A DNA stretch of 64,000 nt from Modestobacter sp. VKM Ac-2986 (GTDB lineage: Bacteria > Actinomycetota > Actinomycetes > Mycobacteriales > Geodermatophilaceae). The stretch covers positions 124,771-188,770 of the forward strand of contig NZ_JAPVBH010000005.1 in the NCBI RefSeq assembly GCF_026967795.1, in the 5' to 3' direction. This document shows, piece by piece, positions 19,765-28,546 of this stretch (its first letter is position 1; every line of letters begins with the position of its first letter). A program made the position numbers and the translations under genes. The notes beneath the pieces are model-generated. The model had not been told where the DNA came from, did no database searches, and saw only the letters and a program-made list of their open reading frames with translations.

Positions 19765-20495
19765 GCCAGCACGCTCACGGCAGCGAGGGCGGCCAGCCCG
19801 GCGACCGTGCCGGCCACGAACCGGGAGGACGACGGCAGCGCCTCCGGCAGCACCCGCAGCCCGGTCTCCATGCCGCGGCCGGCCAGCCCGTCCTGCAGCC
19901 GGCGGGCCCGGTCCCAGGAGCGGGTCAGCACCGCGGCGGCCAGCATCCCCGAGGAGCGGTAGGAGGCGCGCAGGCCCGCGTGGCCCATCCGGGCGGTCTG
20001 TGCCTCGCGGATGGTCGACAGGCTGGTGAGCAGGACGAACAGCATGCGGTAGGTCACCGACGCCACCTCGATCACCGCGGCGGGCACCCGCAGCCGGGCC
20101 AGCGCGGGCAGCAGGTCCGACATGGGCGTGGTGGTGGCCAGCAGCAGGACGGCGGCGCTGCCGGCGACCGCGTGGCCGACCAGGCCCCCGGCGCGGGCGG
20201 CGGCGTCCGGCGCCCAGCCGAGGCCACCGGAGCCCACCTCGACCACCGTGGTCAGCGCGCCGAGCGCGATGAACGCCAGCGGCACCCGCACCGCGCGGCC
20301 GAAGGTGCGCGCCGGCACCCGGGCCGGGCCGAGCGCCAGGACGACGGCGGTCAGCCCGACCAGCAGGCTGCCCGGCCAGACGGGGAGCAGCAGCGCGCAC
20401 AGCACCAGACCGACCGACAGCAGCAGCTTGTCGGCGGGGGAGCGCAGCCGCCAGGCGCTGGCCCAGGCGGCGTCGTCGACGGCGAGACCGGTCAC
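19761..20495 (-). CDS. cbiQ: Cobalt transporter transmembrane protein CbiQ
   Basis: A 244-residue EcfT-type membrane protein with five or so transmembrane helices ([35 protein letters not shown]). It contains the family's cytoplasmic coupling motifs, seen as [19 protein letters not shown] and [11 protein letters not shown]. It links the ATPase CbiO to the CbiMN substrate-binding unit. GTG 20495 overlaps the cbiN stop by 4 nt. Confidence 0.92.
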   Translation of the reverse strand: MTGLAVDDAAWASAWRLRSPADKLLLSVGLVLCALLLPVWPGSLLVGLTAVVLALGPARVPARTFGRAVRVPLAFIALGALTTVVEVGSGGLGWAPDAAARAGGLVGHAVAGSAAVLLLATTTPMSDLLPALARLRVPAAVIEVASVTYRMLFVLLTSLSTIREAQTARMGHAGLRASYRSSGMLAAAVLTRSWDRARRLQDGLAGRGMETGLRVLPEALPSSSRFVAGTVAGLAALAAVSVLA

Positions 20496-20800
20496 GGCTC
20501 GAGGGGCGGTATAGCAGCCCGCTCCGCCAGCCGGCGGCCGCGGAGCCGGCCCAGCACGTAGCCCAGCACCACGCCGCCCACGCCGGCCTGCAGCGCGAAC
20601 AGCCCGGACTCGACCTCGCTGGACCCGGGGGAGAACACCGAGTCGAACCACGGCTGGTAGTCCGGCCGGGACTCCTCGATCAGCGCGGTGGCCTGGCTGT
20701 CGGTGCCGGCGTACTCGCGGTCGCCGCCGGTCAGCAGCGGGACGGCGAACAGCGCGAGGACCGCGAGCACCAGCAGTGCGGTGACCAGGTGCCGCCTCAC
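20492..20800 (-). CDS. cbiN: Cobalt transporter small subunit CbiN
   Basis: A 102-residue accessory protein with two transmembrane helices (residues 5-24 and about 68-86) flanking an extracytoplasmic loop with [21 protein letters not shown], the characteristic CbiN sequence needed for cobalt loading of CbiM. It overlaps both neighbours by 4 nt. Confidence 0.92.
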   Translation of the reverse strand: MRRHLVTALLVLAVLALFAVPLLTGGDREYAGTDSQATALIEESRPDYQPWFDSVFSPGSSEVESGLFALQAGVGGVVLGYVLGRLRGRRLAERAAIPPLEP

Positions 20801-21480
20801 GGCTCGGCCCGCTCGGGGTCGGGGCGCAGGACGCCGAGCCGCACCAGCTCCGGGCGGGCGTTGACCGTGAGCACCCGGAACAGCAGGACGCCGAGCAGCC
20901 CCTCACCGATCGCGAGCGGCACCTGGGTGACCGCGAAGACGCCGAGGAACTTCGCCGCCGCGCCGGGGAACCCGCTCTCGGCGTCGGGGAAGGCCAGCGC
21001 CAGCTGCAGCGCCGTCGTCACGTAGGTGGCCAGGTCCGACAGCGCCATCGCGGCGAACACGGCGGGCAGCAGGCCGCCGCCGAGGCGTGTGACCAGGCGG
21101 TAGGCGCCGTAGCCGACCCACGGGCCGACGACGGCCATGGAGAAGGCGTTGGCGCCGAGCGTGGTGAGACCGCCGTGGGCCAGCAGCAGCGCTTGGAACA
21201 GCAGCACGATCGTGCCCAGCAGCGCCATCACCGGCGGCCGGAACAGCACCGCCCCGAGTCCGGTGCCGGTCGGGTGGCTGGAGCTGCCGGTGACCGAGGG
21301 GAGCTTGATCGCGCTCAGCACGAAGGTGAACGCGCCGGCCGCACCCAGCAGCAGCGTCGACTCGGGGTGCTCGCGCACCTCCTTGACCACGCACCGGGCG
21401 CCGTGGACGACGAACGGGGCGGCGGCCAGCGTCCAGCCCAGCGCGTGCGGGGCGGGCAGGAACCCCTCAGCGATGTGCAC
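20797..21480 (-). CDS. cbiM: Cobalt transporter substrate-capture protein CbiM
   Basis: A 227-residue membrane protein starting MHIAEGFLP, the invariant N-terminus whose amino group and His2 bind the metal ion. The second metal-loop signature [12 protein letters not shown] confirms the CbiM/NikM family. The context with cob genes and a B12 riboswitch indicates cobalt rather than nickel. The start lies 14 nt inside the end of cobB. Confidence 0.95.
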   Translation of the reverse strand: MHIAEGFLPAPHALGWTLAAAPFVVHGARCVVKEVREHPESTLLLGAAGAFTFVLSAIKLPSVTGSSSHPTGTGLGAVLFRPPVMALLGTIVLLFQALLLAHGGLTTLGANAFSMAVVGPWVGYGAYRLVTRLGGGLLPAVFAAMALSDLATYVTTALQLALAFPDAESGFPGAAAKFLGVFAVTQVPLAIGEGLLGVLLFRVLTVNARPELVRLGVLRPDPERAEP

Positions 21481-22840
21481 TGAGCACCTCGTGGCGTGCC
21501 GCGGCCTGCACGAAGCGGGTGGCCATCCCGGGTGACCCGGCCCAGTTCAGGTGCAGGTAGGAGGCGTGCACGTTGGCCGTGACGAACCCCTCCGGGCCGT
21601 CGGCGTTCCACTGCCAGGCCGGGGTCGCGCCCGCAGCGGGGCCGGCGGTGGTGCGGTGGAACTCGTGCCCGCGCACCCGGGTCCCGGCCGGGGCCAGCAC
21701 GCTGTCGGTGAGTGCGACCGCCGCGCGGTAGCCCAGCGTCAGCTTCGGGTGCATCGCCGTGGTCGTGGGCAGGACGCCGCACATCGGCTCGCCGTCCAGC
21801 TCCTGGGACAGGTACAGCAGCCCGGCGCACTCGGCGGCGATCGGTCCGCCGGCCCGGGCCAGCTCGGCGATCGCCGTCCGCAGCCCGACGTTGGCGGCCA
21901 GCGCGCTGGCGTGCACCTCGGGGAACCCGCCGCCCACGACCAGCGCCCGCGTGCCCGCGGGCAGGGCGTCGTCCCGGAGCGGGTCGACGGTGACCACGTC
22001 GGCACCGGCCGCGGCGAGCAGCTCGGCGGTCTCGGCGTAGCCGAAGGTGAACGCCGGTCCACCGGCCACCGCGACCACCGGGCGGCCCTCGACCCGCGTC
22101 ACCTCGGCGGCCGGGTCCCAGGGCTCACCCGCCAGGTCGGGAGCGGTGCGGGCCAGCCGCAGGACGGCGTCCAGGTCGATGCTCGACTCGACGACCGCAC
22201 CCAGCGCACGCACGGTGTTGATGGCCTCCGCCGACCGCTCGGCCGCGGGCACCAGGCCCAGGTGGCGCGACGGCGTCTGCAGCTCGGCGATCCGGCGGAC
22301 CGCACCCAGCACCGGCACGCCGGCCGACCCCAGCGCCTCGCGCAGGATCGCCTCGTGCCGGTCGCTGCCGACCCGGTTGAGGACGACGCCGCCGATCCGC
22401 ACCGTGGGGTCGAAGGTGGCGAACCCGTGCACGAGCGCGGCGACGCTGCGGGCCTGCGAGGCGGCGTCCACGACCAGCACGACCGGGGCCTGCAGGTGCG
22501 TCGCGATCTGGGCGGTGGAGCCGTAGCCGGGCTCGACGCTGGCGTGCGCGGCGCCGTCGAACAGGCCCATCACGCCCTCGACGACCGCGACGTCGGCCCC
22601 GCGGGCGCCGTGCAGGAACAGCGGGGTGACCCGGTCGTCGCCGACCAGCCACTTGTCCAGGTTGCGGCCCGGGCGCCCGGCGGCGAGGCCGTGGTAGCCG
22701 GGGTCGATGTAGTCCGGGCCGACCTTGTGCGGGCTGACGCGCAGCCCGCGGTTGGTCAGCGCCGCGATCAGCCCGGTGGTGATCGACGTCTTCCCGGCGT
22801 TCGACGACGGCGCCGCGACGACGATCCGCGGGATGTTCAT
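21467..22840 (-). CDS. cobB: Cobyrinate a,c-diamide synthase (hydrogenobyrinic acid a,c-diamide synthase)
   Basis: A 457-residue glutamine-dependent amidase that converts carboxylates a and c of the corrin ring to amides. The N-terminal dethiobiotin-synthetase-like ATPase has ASSNAGKTS and [12 protein letters not shown]. The C-terminal class I amidotransferase has [13 protein letters not shown] (catalytic Cys) and [11 protein letters not shown] (catalytic His). With CobN-type late cobalt insertion in the same genome, hydrogenobyrinate is the likely substrate. It is separated from cobO by 103 bp carrying two perfect palindromes. Confidence 0.95.
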   Translation of the reverse strand: MNIPRIVVAAPSSNAGKTSITTGLIAALTNRGLRVSPHKVGPDYIDPGYHGLAAGRPGRNLDKWLVGDDRVTPLFLHGARGADVAVVEGVMGLFDGAAHASVEPGYGSTAQIATHLQAPVVLVVDAASQARSVAALVHGFATFDPTVRIGGVVLNRVGSDRHEAILREALGSAGVPVLGAVRRIAELQTPSRHLGLVPAAERSAEAINTVRALGAVVESSIDLDAVLRLARTAPDLAGEPWDPAAEVTRVEGRPVVAVAGGPAFTFGYAETAELLAAAGADVVTVDPLRDDALPAGTRALVVGGGFPEVHASALAANVGLRTAIAELARAGGPIAAECAGLLYLSQELDGEPMCGVLPTTTAMHPKLTLGYRAAVALTDSVLAPAGTRVRGHEFHRTTAGPAAGATPAWQWNADGPEGFVTANVHASYLHLNWAGSPGMATRFVQAAARHEVLSAHR

Positions 22841-22853
22841 CGGAGCCTCAAGA

Positions 22854-22877
22854 GGGCGAAAGTGGCCACTTTCGCCC
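22854..22877. repeat. Perfect palindromic repeat, copy 1
   Basis: A 24-bp perfect palindrome with half-site GGGCGAAAGTGG and no spacer. It lies 14 bp upstream of the cobB start, within the cobO-cobB gap. The same core recurs at 22907 and 44593. Confidence 0.85.
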
Positions 22878-22906
22878 GTCGGTCGGGACGTGACGGTCGG
22901 TGCGGA

Positions 22907-22932
22907 GGGGCGAAAGTGGCCACTTTCGCCCC
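22907..22932. repeat. Perfect palindromic repeat, copy 2
   Basis: A 26-bp perfect palindrome sharing the GGGCGAAAGTGG half-site with copy 1, 53 bp away and 12 bp past the cobO stop. The two copies can each form a cruciform or hairpin and can also pair with one another. Confidence 0.85.
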
Positions 22933-22943
22933 GGCGGGGCGGG

Positions 22944-23558
22944 TCACCACTCGATGCCTCGCTGGCCCTTCTGGCCGGCGTCCATCGGGTGCTTGACCTT
23001 GGTCATCTCCACGACCAGGTCGGCGGCCTGGATGAGCCGGGGGTGGGCGGCGCGCCCGGTGATGACGACGTGCTGGGCGCCCGGCCGGTTGGTCAGGGTC
23101 TCCACGACGTCCTCGACGTCGACCCAGCCCCACTTCATCGGGTAGGTGAACTCGTCGAGCACGTAGAAGCGGTGCGCCTCGGCGGCCAGGTCGCGCTTGA
23201 TCTGCGCCCAGCCCTCCGCGGCGTCGGCGGCGTGGTCGGTCTCGTCGCCGGCCTTGCGCGACCACGACCAGCCCGCGCCCATCTTGTGCCAGACGACCGG
23301 TCCGCCCTCGCCGGTCTCCTCGTGCACCCGGCCCAGGACGGCGAGCACGTTCTCCTCGCCGACCTTCCACTTGGCGCTCTTCACGAACTGGTAGACCGCG
23401 ATCGACCAGCCCTGGTTCCACGCGCGCATGGCCATGCCGAACGCGGCGGTGGACTTGCCCTTCATCTCCCCGGTGTGCACCGCCAGCAGCGGCCGGTTGC
23501 GGCGCTGCCGGGTGGTCAGCCCGTCGACCGGGACTGCGGTCACCTGTCCCTGGGGCAT
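22944..23558 (-). CDS. cobO: Cob(I)yrinic acid a,c-diamide adenosyltransferase
   Basis: A 204-residue BtuR/CobO-type enzyme that adds the upper adenosyl ligand to cobalt(I) corrinoids. P-loop TGEMKGKSTAAFGMA (a GxxxGKST variant running in the family's usual order), WNQGWSIAVYQFVKS, YVLDEFTYPMKWGW and the C-terminal KVKHPMDAGQKGQRGIEW ending are all diagnostic. ATG 23558 lies 1 nt after the chelatase stop. Confidence 0.95.
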   Translation of the reverse strand: MPQGQVTAVPVDGLTTRQRRNRPLLAVHTGEMKGKSTAAFGMAMRAWNQGWSIAVYQFVKSAKWKVGEENVLAVLGRVHEETGEGGPVVWHKMGAGWSWSRKAGDETDHAADAAEGWAQIKRDLAAEAHRFYVLDEFTYPMKWGWVDVEDVVETLTNRPGAQHVVITGRAAHPRLIQAADLVVEMTKVKHPMDAGQKGQRGIEW

Positions 23559-23559
23559 G

Positions 23560-25632
23560 TCAGGCCGCCTCTCGGACGGTGGCGACGAGCTGCTCGGCGC
23601 CCAGCTGCTCCAGCCGCATCGTCTGCGCACCGAGCACCGCGCCCAGGGACGCCGCCAGGCCCAGCCGCACCGGGCCGGACTCACAGTCGACGACGACGCT
23701 GGCCACCCCGGTCGAGGCCAGCAGCGCGGCCGCGCGCCGGGACTCACCGAGGGAGTCGGTGCCGCGGGCGCCGGTGGCCCGGCCGTCGGTGACGACGACG
23801 ACGAGCGGCCGGCGCTGCGGGTCGCGGACCCGCTCCAGCCGCAGGGTCTCGTGTGCCCGCAGCAGCCCGGCCGCCAGCGGGGTGCGGCCGCCGGTGGGCA
23901 GGCTGGTGAGCCGGGCGGCTGCCGCCTCCACCGACCAGGTGGGCGGCAGGGTCAGCTCGGCCTCGCCGCCGCGGAAGGTGATCAGGCCGACCTTGTCCCG
24001 GCGCTGGTAGGCGTCCATCAGCAGGGACAGGACGGCGCCCTTCACCGCGGCCATCCGCGAGCGGGCGCCCATCGAGCCGCTGGCGTCGACGACGAACAGC
24101 ACGAGGTTGCCCTCGCGGCCCTCGAGCGTGGCCTGGCGCAGGTCGGTGCGTTCGACCAGCAGGCCGGTGCCGTTGCGGCCGCGGGCCCGCTGGTGGGGGG
24201 CGGCGGCCAGCACGGTATCGACCAGGTGCAGCTTGGTGACCGCGTGCTCGGGACGGCGGGAGCCGACCACCCGCCCGCGCTCGCTGCGCGCCTTGGAGCG
24301 CCGGCCCGACGCGCCCGCGCCGATGCCCGGCACCTCGAGCCGCTGCACGCGGAACGGCGCGTCCGGGGTCACGGCGGCCTGGTCCGGCGCGGGTGCGGCG
24401 TCGGTGTGCCCGCCGCCCTCACCCCGCGGCGCCGTCGTCGGCCCCTGCTCGCCGTCCGAGCCGCCGCCGTCCGAACCGCCGTCCGACGGGTCGCCGTCCG
24501 AGGGGCCGTGTTCGCCAACATGGCCCTCGGGAGGGGCGCCGCCGTCCGGGCCGGAGCCGTCGGGGCCGCCGTCGGTGGGGTCGGTGCCCTCGGGCGGGGT
24601 GGGGTCGTCGTCCGGGCCGTCCTCGGGGCGGGAGTCGGCCAGCGCCTGCTCCAGCGTCTCCTCCTCCAGGCCGGGGGCGTCGAAGGGGTTGCGGCGGCGG
24701 CGGTGCGGCAGGGCGAGGCGGGCGGCGACCCGGACGTCGTCCTCGGTGACCTCGGTGCGCCCGGACCAGGCGGCGTGCGCGATGGCGGCGCGGGCGGTGA
24801 CGATGTCGGCGCGCAGGCCGTCGACGTCGAAGGCGGCGCAGACGCTGGTGACCTGGCGCAGCGCGGCGTCGCTCAACACGACCTGGGGCAGCAGGGCGCG
24901 GGCGGTGGCGATCTGCGAGGCGAGCTCGGTCTCCGACTCCGCCCAGGCGGCGGCGAAGCCGGTGGGGTCGGCGTCGTAGCCGAACCGGCGGCGGACGACC
25001 TCGGCGCGCAGCTGCGGGTCGCGCGGGGCGGCGACCTCGACGGTGAGCCCGAACCGGTCGAGCAGCTGGGGGCGGAGCTCGCCCTCCTCGGGGTTCATGG
25101 TGCCCACCAGCAGGAACCGGGCGGCGTGCCGCACCGAGACGCCCTCGCGCTCGACGTAGGCCCGGCCCAGGGCGGCGGCGTCGAGCAGCAGGTCGACCAG
25201 GTGGTCGTGCAGCAGGTTGACCTCGTCGACGTAGAGCACGCCGCGGTTGGCGCCCGCCAGCAGTCCGGGCTCGAAGCTCTTCACGCCCTCGGTGAGCGCA
25301 CGCTCGAGGTCCAGCGAGCCGACCAGCCGGTCCTCCGAGGCGCCGACCGGCAGCTCGACGAGGCGGGCGGGCCGGGTGATCGAGCGGTCGTCGACCGAGT
25401 GCGGGCCGTCGGGGCACTCGGCGTCCGGGGCGGCGGGGTCGCAGGCGAAGCGGCAGCCGGCGACGACGTCCACCGGCGGCAGGACCGCGGCCAGGGCGCG
25501 CACCGTCGTGGACTTCGCCGTCCCCTTCTCGCCGCGCACCAGCACGCCGCCCACGGCGGGGGAGACGGCGTTGAGCAGCAGGGCCAGGCGCAGGTCGTCC
25601 ATGCCGACGACGGCACCGAAGGGGTAGGTCAA
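23560..25632 (-). CDS. Fused ChlI/ChlD-type magnesium/cobalt chelatase ATPase subunit
   Basis: A 690-residue AAA+ chelatase motor. Residues about 1-330 are ChlI-like (YPFGAVVGMDDLRLALLL, Walker A RGEKGTAKST, Walker B VLYVDEVNLL, TMNPEEGELRPQLLDRFGL). An acidic Gly/Asp/Pro-rich linker follows (about 350-445), then a ChlD-like VWA domain with the MIDAS motif LFVVDASGSMG. In the absence of chlorophyll genes, and with cobN present, it most likely powers aerobic cobalt insertion in place of CobS/CobT. The start is apparently TTG 25632, keeping the conserved YPF segment; ATG 25602 would cut it. First gene after the riboswitch. Confidence 0.9.
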   Translation of the reverse strand: MTYPFGAVVGMDDLRLALLLNAVSPAVGGVLVRGEKGTAKSTTVRALAAVLPPVDVVAGCRFACDPAAPDAECPDGPHSVDDRSITRPARLVELPVGASEDRLVGSLDLERALTEGVKSFEPGLLAGANRGVLYVDEVNLLHDHLVDLLLDAAALGRAYVEREGVSVRHAARFLLVGTMNPEEGELRPQLLDRFGLTVEVAAPRDPQLRAEVVRRRFGYDADPTGFAAAWAESETELASQIATARALLPQVVLSDAALRQVTSVCAAFDVDGLRADIVTARAAIAHAAWSGRTEVTEDDVRVAARLALPHRRRRNPFDAPGLEEETLEQALADSRPEDGPDDDPTPPEGTDPTDGGPDGSGPDGGAPPEGHVGEHGPSDGDPSDGGSDGGGSDGEQGPTTAPRGEGGGHTDAAPAPDQAAVTPDAPFRVQRLEVPGIGAGASGRRSKARSERGRVVGSRRPEHAVTKLHLVDTVLAAAPHQRARGRNGTGLLVERTDLRQATLEGREGNLVLFVVDASGSMGARSRMAAVKGAVLSLLMDAYQRRDKVGLITFRGGEAELTLPPTWSVEAAAARLTSLPTGGRTPLAAGLLRAHETLRLERVRDPQRRPLVVVVTDGRATGARGTDSLGESRRAAALLASTGVASVVVDCESGPVRLGLAASLGAVLGAQTMRLEQLGAEQLVATVREAA

Positions 25633-25641
25633 GAGAGCACA

Positions 25642-25672
25642 GGTCCTCTCCCCGGGTGTCCACGCCCGGAGG
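25642..25672 (-). promoter_or_regulatory. Putative expression platform hairpin sequestering the chelatase Shine-Dalgarno
   Basis: Downstream of the riboswitch core, the minus strand can pair CTCC-GGG with CCC-GGGGAG, which contains the GGGGAGAGG ribosome-binding region of the chelatase gene. This is the layout of a translational OFF hairpin. The pairing was derived by eye. Confidence 0.45.
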
Positions 25673-25681
25673 TGGCAGGAG

Positions 25682-25777
25682 GCGACGGCGGGAGTTCCTG
25701 ACTCACCGGCTCGGGAGCCGGCTCACAGTGGCGGGACCGCGCCGGAGTCGCACCGGGCTTCCTCCACTGCCGTCGCA
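25682..25777 (-). ncRNA. Cobalamin (adenosylcobalamin) riboswitch
   Basis: The minus strand carries the conserved core in order: GGAAGCCCGGTGCGACTCC, GGCGCGGTCCCGCCACTGTG and the B12-box region GAGTCAGGAACTCCCGCC. The closing P1 helix is GACGGC (25775-25770) with GCCGTC (25689-25684). It precedes chelatase-cobO-cobB-cbiMNQO-cobEC-cysG, so B12 should repress both cobalt uptake and synthesis. Confidence 0.92.
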
Positions 25778-25839
25778 GTTCGCGTCCATCAGACCACGGC
25801 GACCCGGCGCAGGACAGGGGCGGGACGTCTTGACGGGAT

Positions 25840-25863
25840 GGAAAGTGATGCGCCACTCTTTCC
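25840..25863. promoter_or_regulatory. Imperfect palindrome at start of membrane-protein operon
   Basis: GGAAAGTG (25840-25847) faces CACTCTTTCC (25854-25863), pairing with a two-base bulge and ending 3 bp before the ATG at 25867. A TTGACG -35-like hexamer begins near 25830. It is a possible operator for the winged-helix regulator encoded third in this operon. Confidence 0.35.
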
Positions 25864-25866
25864 GAC

Positions 25867-26313
25867 ATGGAAAGCAACCGGCTCGACCGGGACGACGCCG
25901 CGGCCCAGCTGGCCGTGCTGCAGGCCGACCGTGCGGCGCTGGCCGACCGGGTCGTGCCGCCGTGGTGGTACGACCCGGCGCTGGGCGTGCTGCTGTTCTG
26001 CTTCTTGGCCAGCTATGCGTTCGACTCCCTGTGGGTCACCTTTCCGGCGGTCGTGCTGTTCTGCGCCGGGCTCGGTGCGCTGGTCGCGGCTTACAAGCGC
26101 ATCACCGGTGTCTGGGTCAGCATCGACGGCCCGCACCTGGGGGTCTGGGCTGCGGTGGTCCTGGTGGTCCTCGGGCCGGCCTTCGTGATCCAGAAGAGCC
26201 TCGACCAGCACTGGGTGATGGTGGTCGCAGGAGCCGTGCTCGGCGTCGTGGTCACCCTTCTCGGCCGGCACTGGAACCGGGCGTACGCCGCCGAGCTGCG
26301 GGGCCAGCGGTGA
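25867..26313 (+). CDS. Four-helix membrane protein, paralogue 1
   Basis: A 148-residue protein of unknown function. A cytoplasmic N-terminal helix (AAAQLAVLQADRAALADRVV) leads to PPWWYDPALGVLLF and four predicted transmembrane segments in two pairs. It is clearly paralogous to the next gene, sharing AQLAxLQADRAAxADR, PWWYDxALGxLxF, YxRITGxWV and a C-terminal ELRGQ. The stop overlaps the paralogue's GTG by 3 of 4 nt. The third gene is a winged-helix regulator, a pattern common in actinobacteria, but the physiological role is not known to me. Confidence 0.75.
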   Translation: MESNRLDRDDAAAQLAVLQADRAALADRVVPPWWYDPALGVLLFCFLASYAFDSLWVTFPAVVLFCAGLGALVAAYKRITGVWVSIDGPHLGVWAAVVLVVLGPAFVIQKSLDQHWVMVVAGAVLGVVVTLLGRHWNRAYAAELRGQR

Positions 26314-26798
26314 CCGGCGGTGCGCTGGGCGGAGCGGACGACGCGGTCGTGACCGACGCGCACGCGGCGGCCGCCCAGCTCGCTGCGCTGCAGGCGGACC
26401 GAGCCGCGATGGCGGACCGGGCGATGCAGCCCTGGTGGTACGACGTGGCGCTCGGCCTGCTGGTCTTCGGGCTGCTGTCCGCCGTGGCGGTGGGCAACGT
26501 GTTCATGCTGCTGCCCGCAGTGGCGCTGTTCGGTGCCGGCCTGCGCTGGCTGGTCAGCGCCTACCAGCGGATCACCGGCTTCTGGGTCGACGGCTTCCGG
26601 CGCGGCAGCACGCGGAAGGCGGCCTACGTCTACCTCGTGGTCTACGTCGCGTTCGTCGTCCCGGCGCTCGTGCTGCACCTGGCGTACGACCGCTCGTGGC
26701 CGCTGGTGGCCGCCGGAGCGGTGGCCGGCGTCACCGCAGCGGTGACCAGCCGCTGGTTCGGCGCCCTGTACGTCCGCGAACTGCGCGGACAGCTGTGA
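26310..26798 (+). CDS. Four-helix membrane protein, paralogue 2
   Basis: A 162-residue paralogue of the preceding gene with a longer N-terminus (VTGGALGGADDAVVTDAHA) and the same layout: QADRAAMADR helix, PWWYDVALGLLVFGLL, a loop with YQRITGFWVDGF, then a second pair of transmembrane helices. GTG 26310 and the stop are each in 4-nt overlaps with neighbours, so the three genes form one translationally coupled unit. No enzymatic motifs were seen. Confidence 0.75.
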   Translation: MTGGALGGADDAVVTDAHAAAAQLAALQADRAAMADRAMQPWWYDVALGLLVFGLLSAVAVGNVFMLLPAVALFGAGLRWLVSAYQRITGFWVDGFRRGSTRKAAYVYLVVYVAFVVPALVLHLAYDRSWPLVAAGAVAGVTAAVTSRWFGALYVRELRGQL

Positions 26799-27091
26799 CT
26801 GCCGTCGCGCCACGATTCGACCCCGTCGTCCACGCCCCGCCGCGGCTGCAGATCTGCGGGCTGCTGGCCGCCGTCGACACCATGGACTTCGCCGCCGTCC
26901 GGGACACCGTGGGCGTCAGTGACTCGGTGCTCTCCAAGCACGTCAAGCAGCTCGAGGAGGCCGGCTACGTCAAGGTCGGCAAGGCCACCATCGCCTCGCG
27001 GCAGCGCACCTCGCTGGCGCTGACGAAGGCCGGGAAGGCGGCCTTCGCCGCCCACGTCGCCGAGCTCCGCCGGATCACCGAGGGCCTGTAG
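26795..27091 (+). CDS. Winged-helix transcriptional regulator (HTH_34/MarR-like)
   Basis: A 98-residue single-domain regulator: RLQICGLLAAVDTMDFAAVRDTVGVSDSVLSKHVKQLEEAGYV (described by position 16-58) is the HTH, followed by the wing KVGKATIASRQRTSLALTKAGKAAF. This matches the winged-helix DNA-binding family often annotated as transcriptional regulator next to a membrane protein. It is coupled to the two upstream membrane proteins and presumably controls them. Confidence 0.85.
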   Translation: MTAVAPRFDPVVHAPPRLQICGLLAAVDTMDFAAVRDTVGVSDSVLSKHVKQLEEAGYVKVGKATIASRQRTSLALTKAGKAAFAAHVAELRRITEGL

Positions 27092-27145
27092 GCGGGCCGC
27101 CCCGCCCTGCAGCGGAGCCGGGGCCGCCGGGCAGAGTGGACGACG

Positions 27146-28204
27146 ATGGACGACGGACGGCGACGGCGGCTGCTCGACTGGGCGCTGGTGCTCGCGGTCG
27201 GCGTCGGGGTGGCCGTGGCGTTCGACCTGCTCGGCGTCCCGTCGGCGGCCCTGTTCGGCGGGCTGGTCGCCGGTCTGGGCCGGGCGCTGCTGGGCCGCAC
27301 CCGGCTGGCCCTGCCGAGGCACGCGGGCACCGGAGCGCAGGCGGTCATCGGCGTCTCGATCGGCGCGCTGATCCAGACCGACACGCTGCGCACCATCGGC
27401 GAGCACTGGCTCTCGGTCCTGCTGGTCACCGTCGCGACGCTGGGGGTCAGCCTGGTCGCCGGGCAGCTGATGCGGCTGCAGCGCGGGATCAGCCCGGTCA
27501 CCGGGGCGTTCTCGATGATCGCCGGCGGGGCCTCGGGCATCACCGCGATGGCCCGCGACCTCGGCGCCGACGAGCAGGTGGTCGCCGTCCTGCAGTACCT
27601 GCGAGTGCTGCTCATCGTGGTGGCGATGCCGATCGTGGCCACCACGGTCTACGGCGCGTCGGCCGGCAGTGGACCGGCGCCGGCCGAGGACGGGCCCGGC
27701 TGGCCGGCCGGGCTGCTGTTCACCGTCGTCTGCGTCGTCGTCGGGGTGGCCCTGGGCCGGGTCAGCCGGATCCCGGTGGGCGCGCTGCTGGGCCCGATGG
27801 CGGTGGCCGCCGTCCTGGACCTGACCGGGCTCTCCCAGGGCGCGACGCTGCCCGGGCTGCTGGAGGCCGCCGGGTTCCTGGCCATCGGCCTGCAGGTCGG
27901 GCTCGGCTTCACCCGGGCGAGCCTGCGGCTGGTCGGCCGCGCCCTGCCGCTGGCCCTGCTGCTCATCGTCAGTGCGGTCGTCGCCTGCGCGGGGCTCGGT
28001 GCGGTGCTGGCCCGGACGGCGGGGGTCAGTCCGCTCGACGGTTACCTGGCCACCACCCCCGGCGGGCTCTACGCGGTGCTCGCCACGGCCCGGGGGAGCG
28101 GCGCCGACGCGACGTTCGTGCTCGCCGTCCAGGTGCTGCGGCTGTTCGTGATGCTGTTCTCCGCCCCGCTGCTGGCCCGGCTGCTGCGTCCACGCGCGTC
28201 CTGA
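27146..28204 (+). CDS. AbrB-family transporter (ammonia monooxygenase-related)
   Basis: A 352-residue integral membrane protein with about ten hydrophobic segments in two homologous halves, each carrying the family motifs seen here as GVPSAALFGGLVAGL, GVSIGALI, GGASGITAMARDLGADE, IPVGALLGPMAVAAV, and TTPGGLYAVLATARGSGAD. The family is often annotated as a putative ammonia monooxygenase but is a membrane transporter or regulator of unknown substrate. It stands alone, with a short leader after the winged-helix operon. Confidence 0.85.
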   Translation: MDDGRRRRLLDWALVLAVGVGVAVAFDLLGVPSAALFGGLVAGLGRALLGRTRLALPRHAGTGAQAVIGVSIGALIQTDTLRTIGEHWLSVLLVTVATLGVSLVAGQLMRLQRGISPVTGAFSMIAGGASGITAMARDLGADEQVVAVLQYLRVLLIVVAMPIVATTVYGASAGSGPAPAEDGPGWPAGLLFTVVCVVVGVALGRVSRIPVGALLGPMAVAAVLDLTGLSQGATLPGLLEAAGFLAIGLQVGLGFTRASLRLVGRALPLALLLIVSAVVACAGLGAVLARTAGVSPLDGYLATTPGGLYAVLATARGSGADATFVLAVQVLRLFVMLFSAPLLARLLRPRAS

Positions 28205-28248
28205 TCAGGGCCTCCCGGAACGGCATGTGCACGCCTACCCTGGTCCGG

Positions 28249-28509
28249 GTGCGCGACCAGCCGACCGAGGAGGCACCGCTGTCCGAGAACGCCATGAGCC
28301 CCACGCGCGAGGACGACGCCGTGCTGCTCTTCGTGGGCGGGCCGCTCGACGGGCGGGTGGACATCCGGGCGGCGCGGCACGGTGAGCCGTTGCCCACGAT
28401 CACCCACGTGCACCTGCACGACGGACCCAAGGTCGTGCACCGCTACGACCTGCACCCGCTGACCGACTCCGCCGGCGTCTACCACCTGCGCAGCCGGCAC
28501 AGCGGCTGA
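28249..28509 (+). CDS. Conserved hypothetical protein
   Basis: Up to 86 residues. The conserved-looking core is AVLLFVGGPLDGRVDIRAARHGEPLPTI (by position) followed by a His-rich stretch HVHLHDGPKVVHRYDLHPL and YHLRSR. No known function. The start is uncertain: GTG 28249, ATG 28294 (71 residues), or a CTG placed ideally behind GAGGAGG at 28266-28272. The stop codon lies inside the first copy of a 21-bp tandem duplication. Confidence 0.6.
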   Translation: MRDQPTEEAPLSENAMSPTREDDAVLLFVGGPLDGRVDIRAARHGEPLPTITHVHLHDGPKVVHRYDLHPLTDSAGVYHLRSRHSG

Positions 28510-28545
28510 TCCAGCCGACGGGCGGGCTGATCCAGCCGACGGGCG
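28504..28545. repeat. 21-bp tandem duplication
   Basis: Two exact consecutive copies of a 21-bp unit beginning GGCTGATCCAGCCGACGGG. The first copy contains the stop codon of the preceding gene, so the second is a translationally silent duplicate, likely from replication slippage. Confidence 0.8.
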
Positions 28546-28546
28546 G

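Noticed and set aside
22854-22932. CRISPR-like array formed by the two palindromes
   Set aside because: Only two copies, self-complementary throughout, with no further spacers or cas genes.
23560-25632. Magnesium chelatase for chlorophyll synthesis
   Set aside because: No other bacteriochlorophyll gene is present; the riboswitch, cobO, cobB and cobN context points to cobalt.
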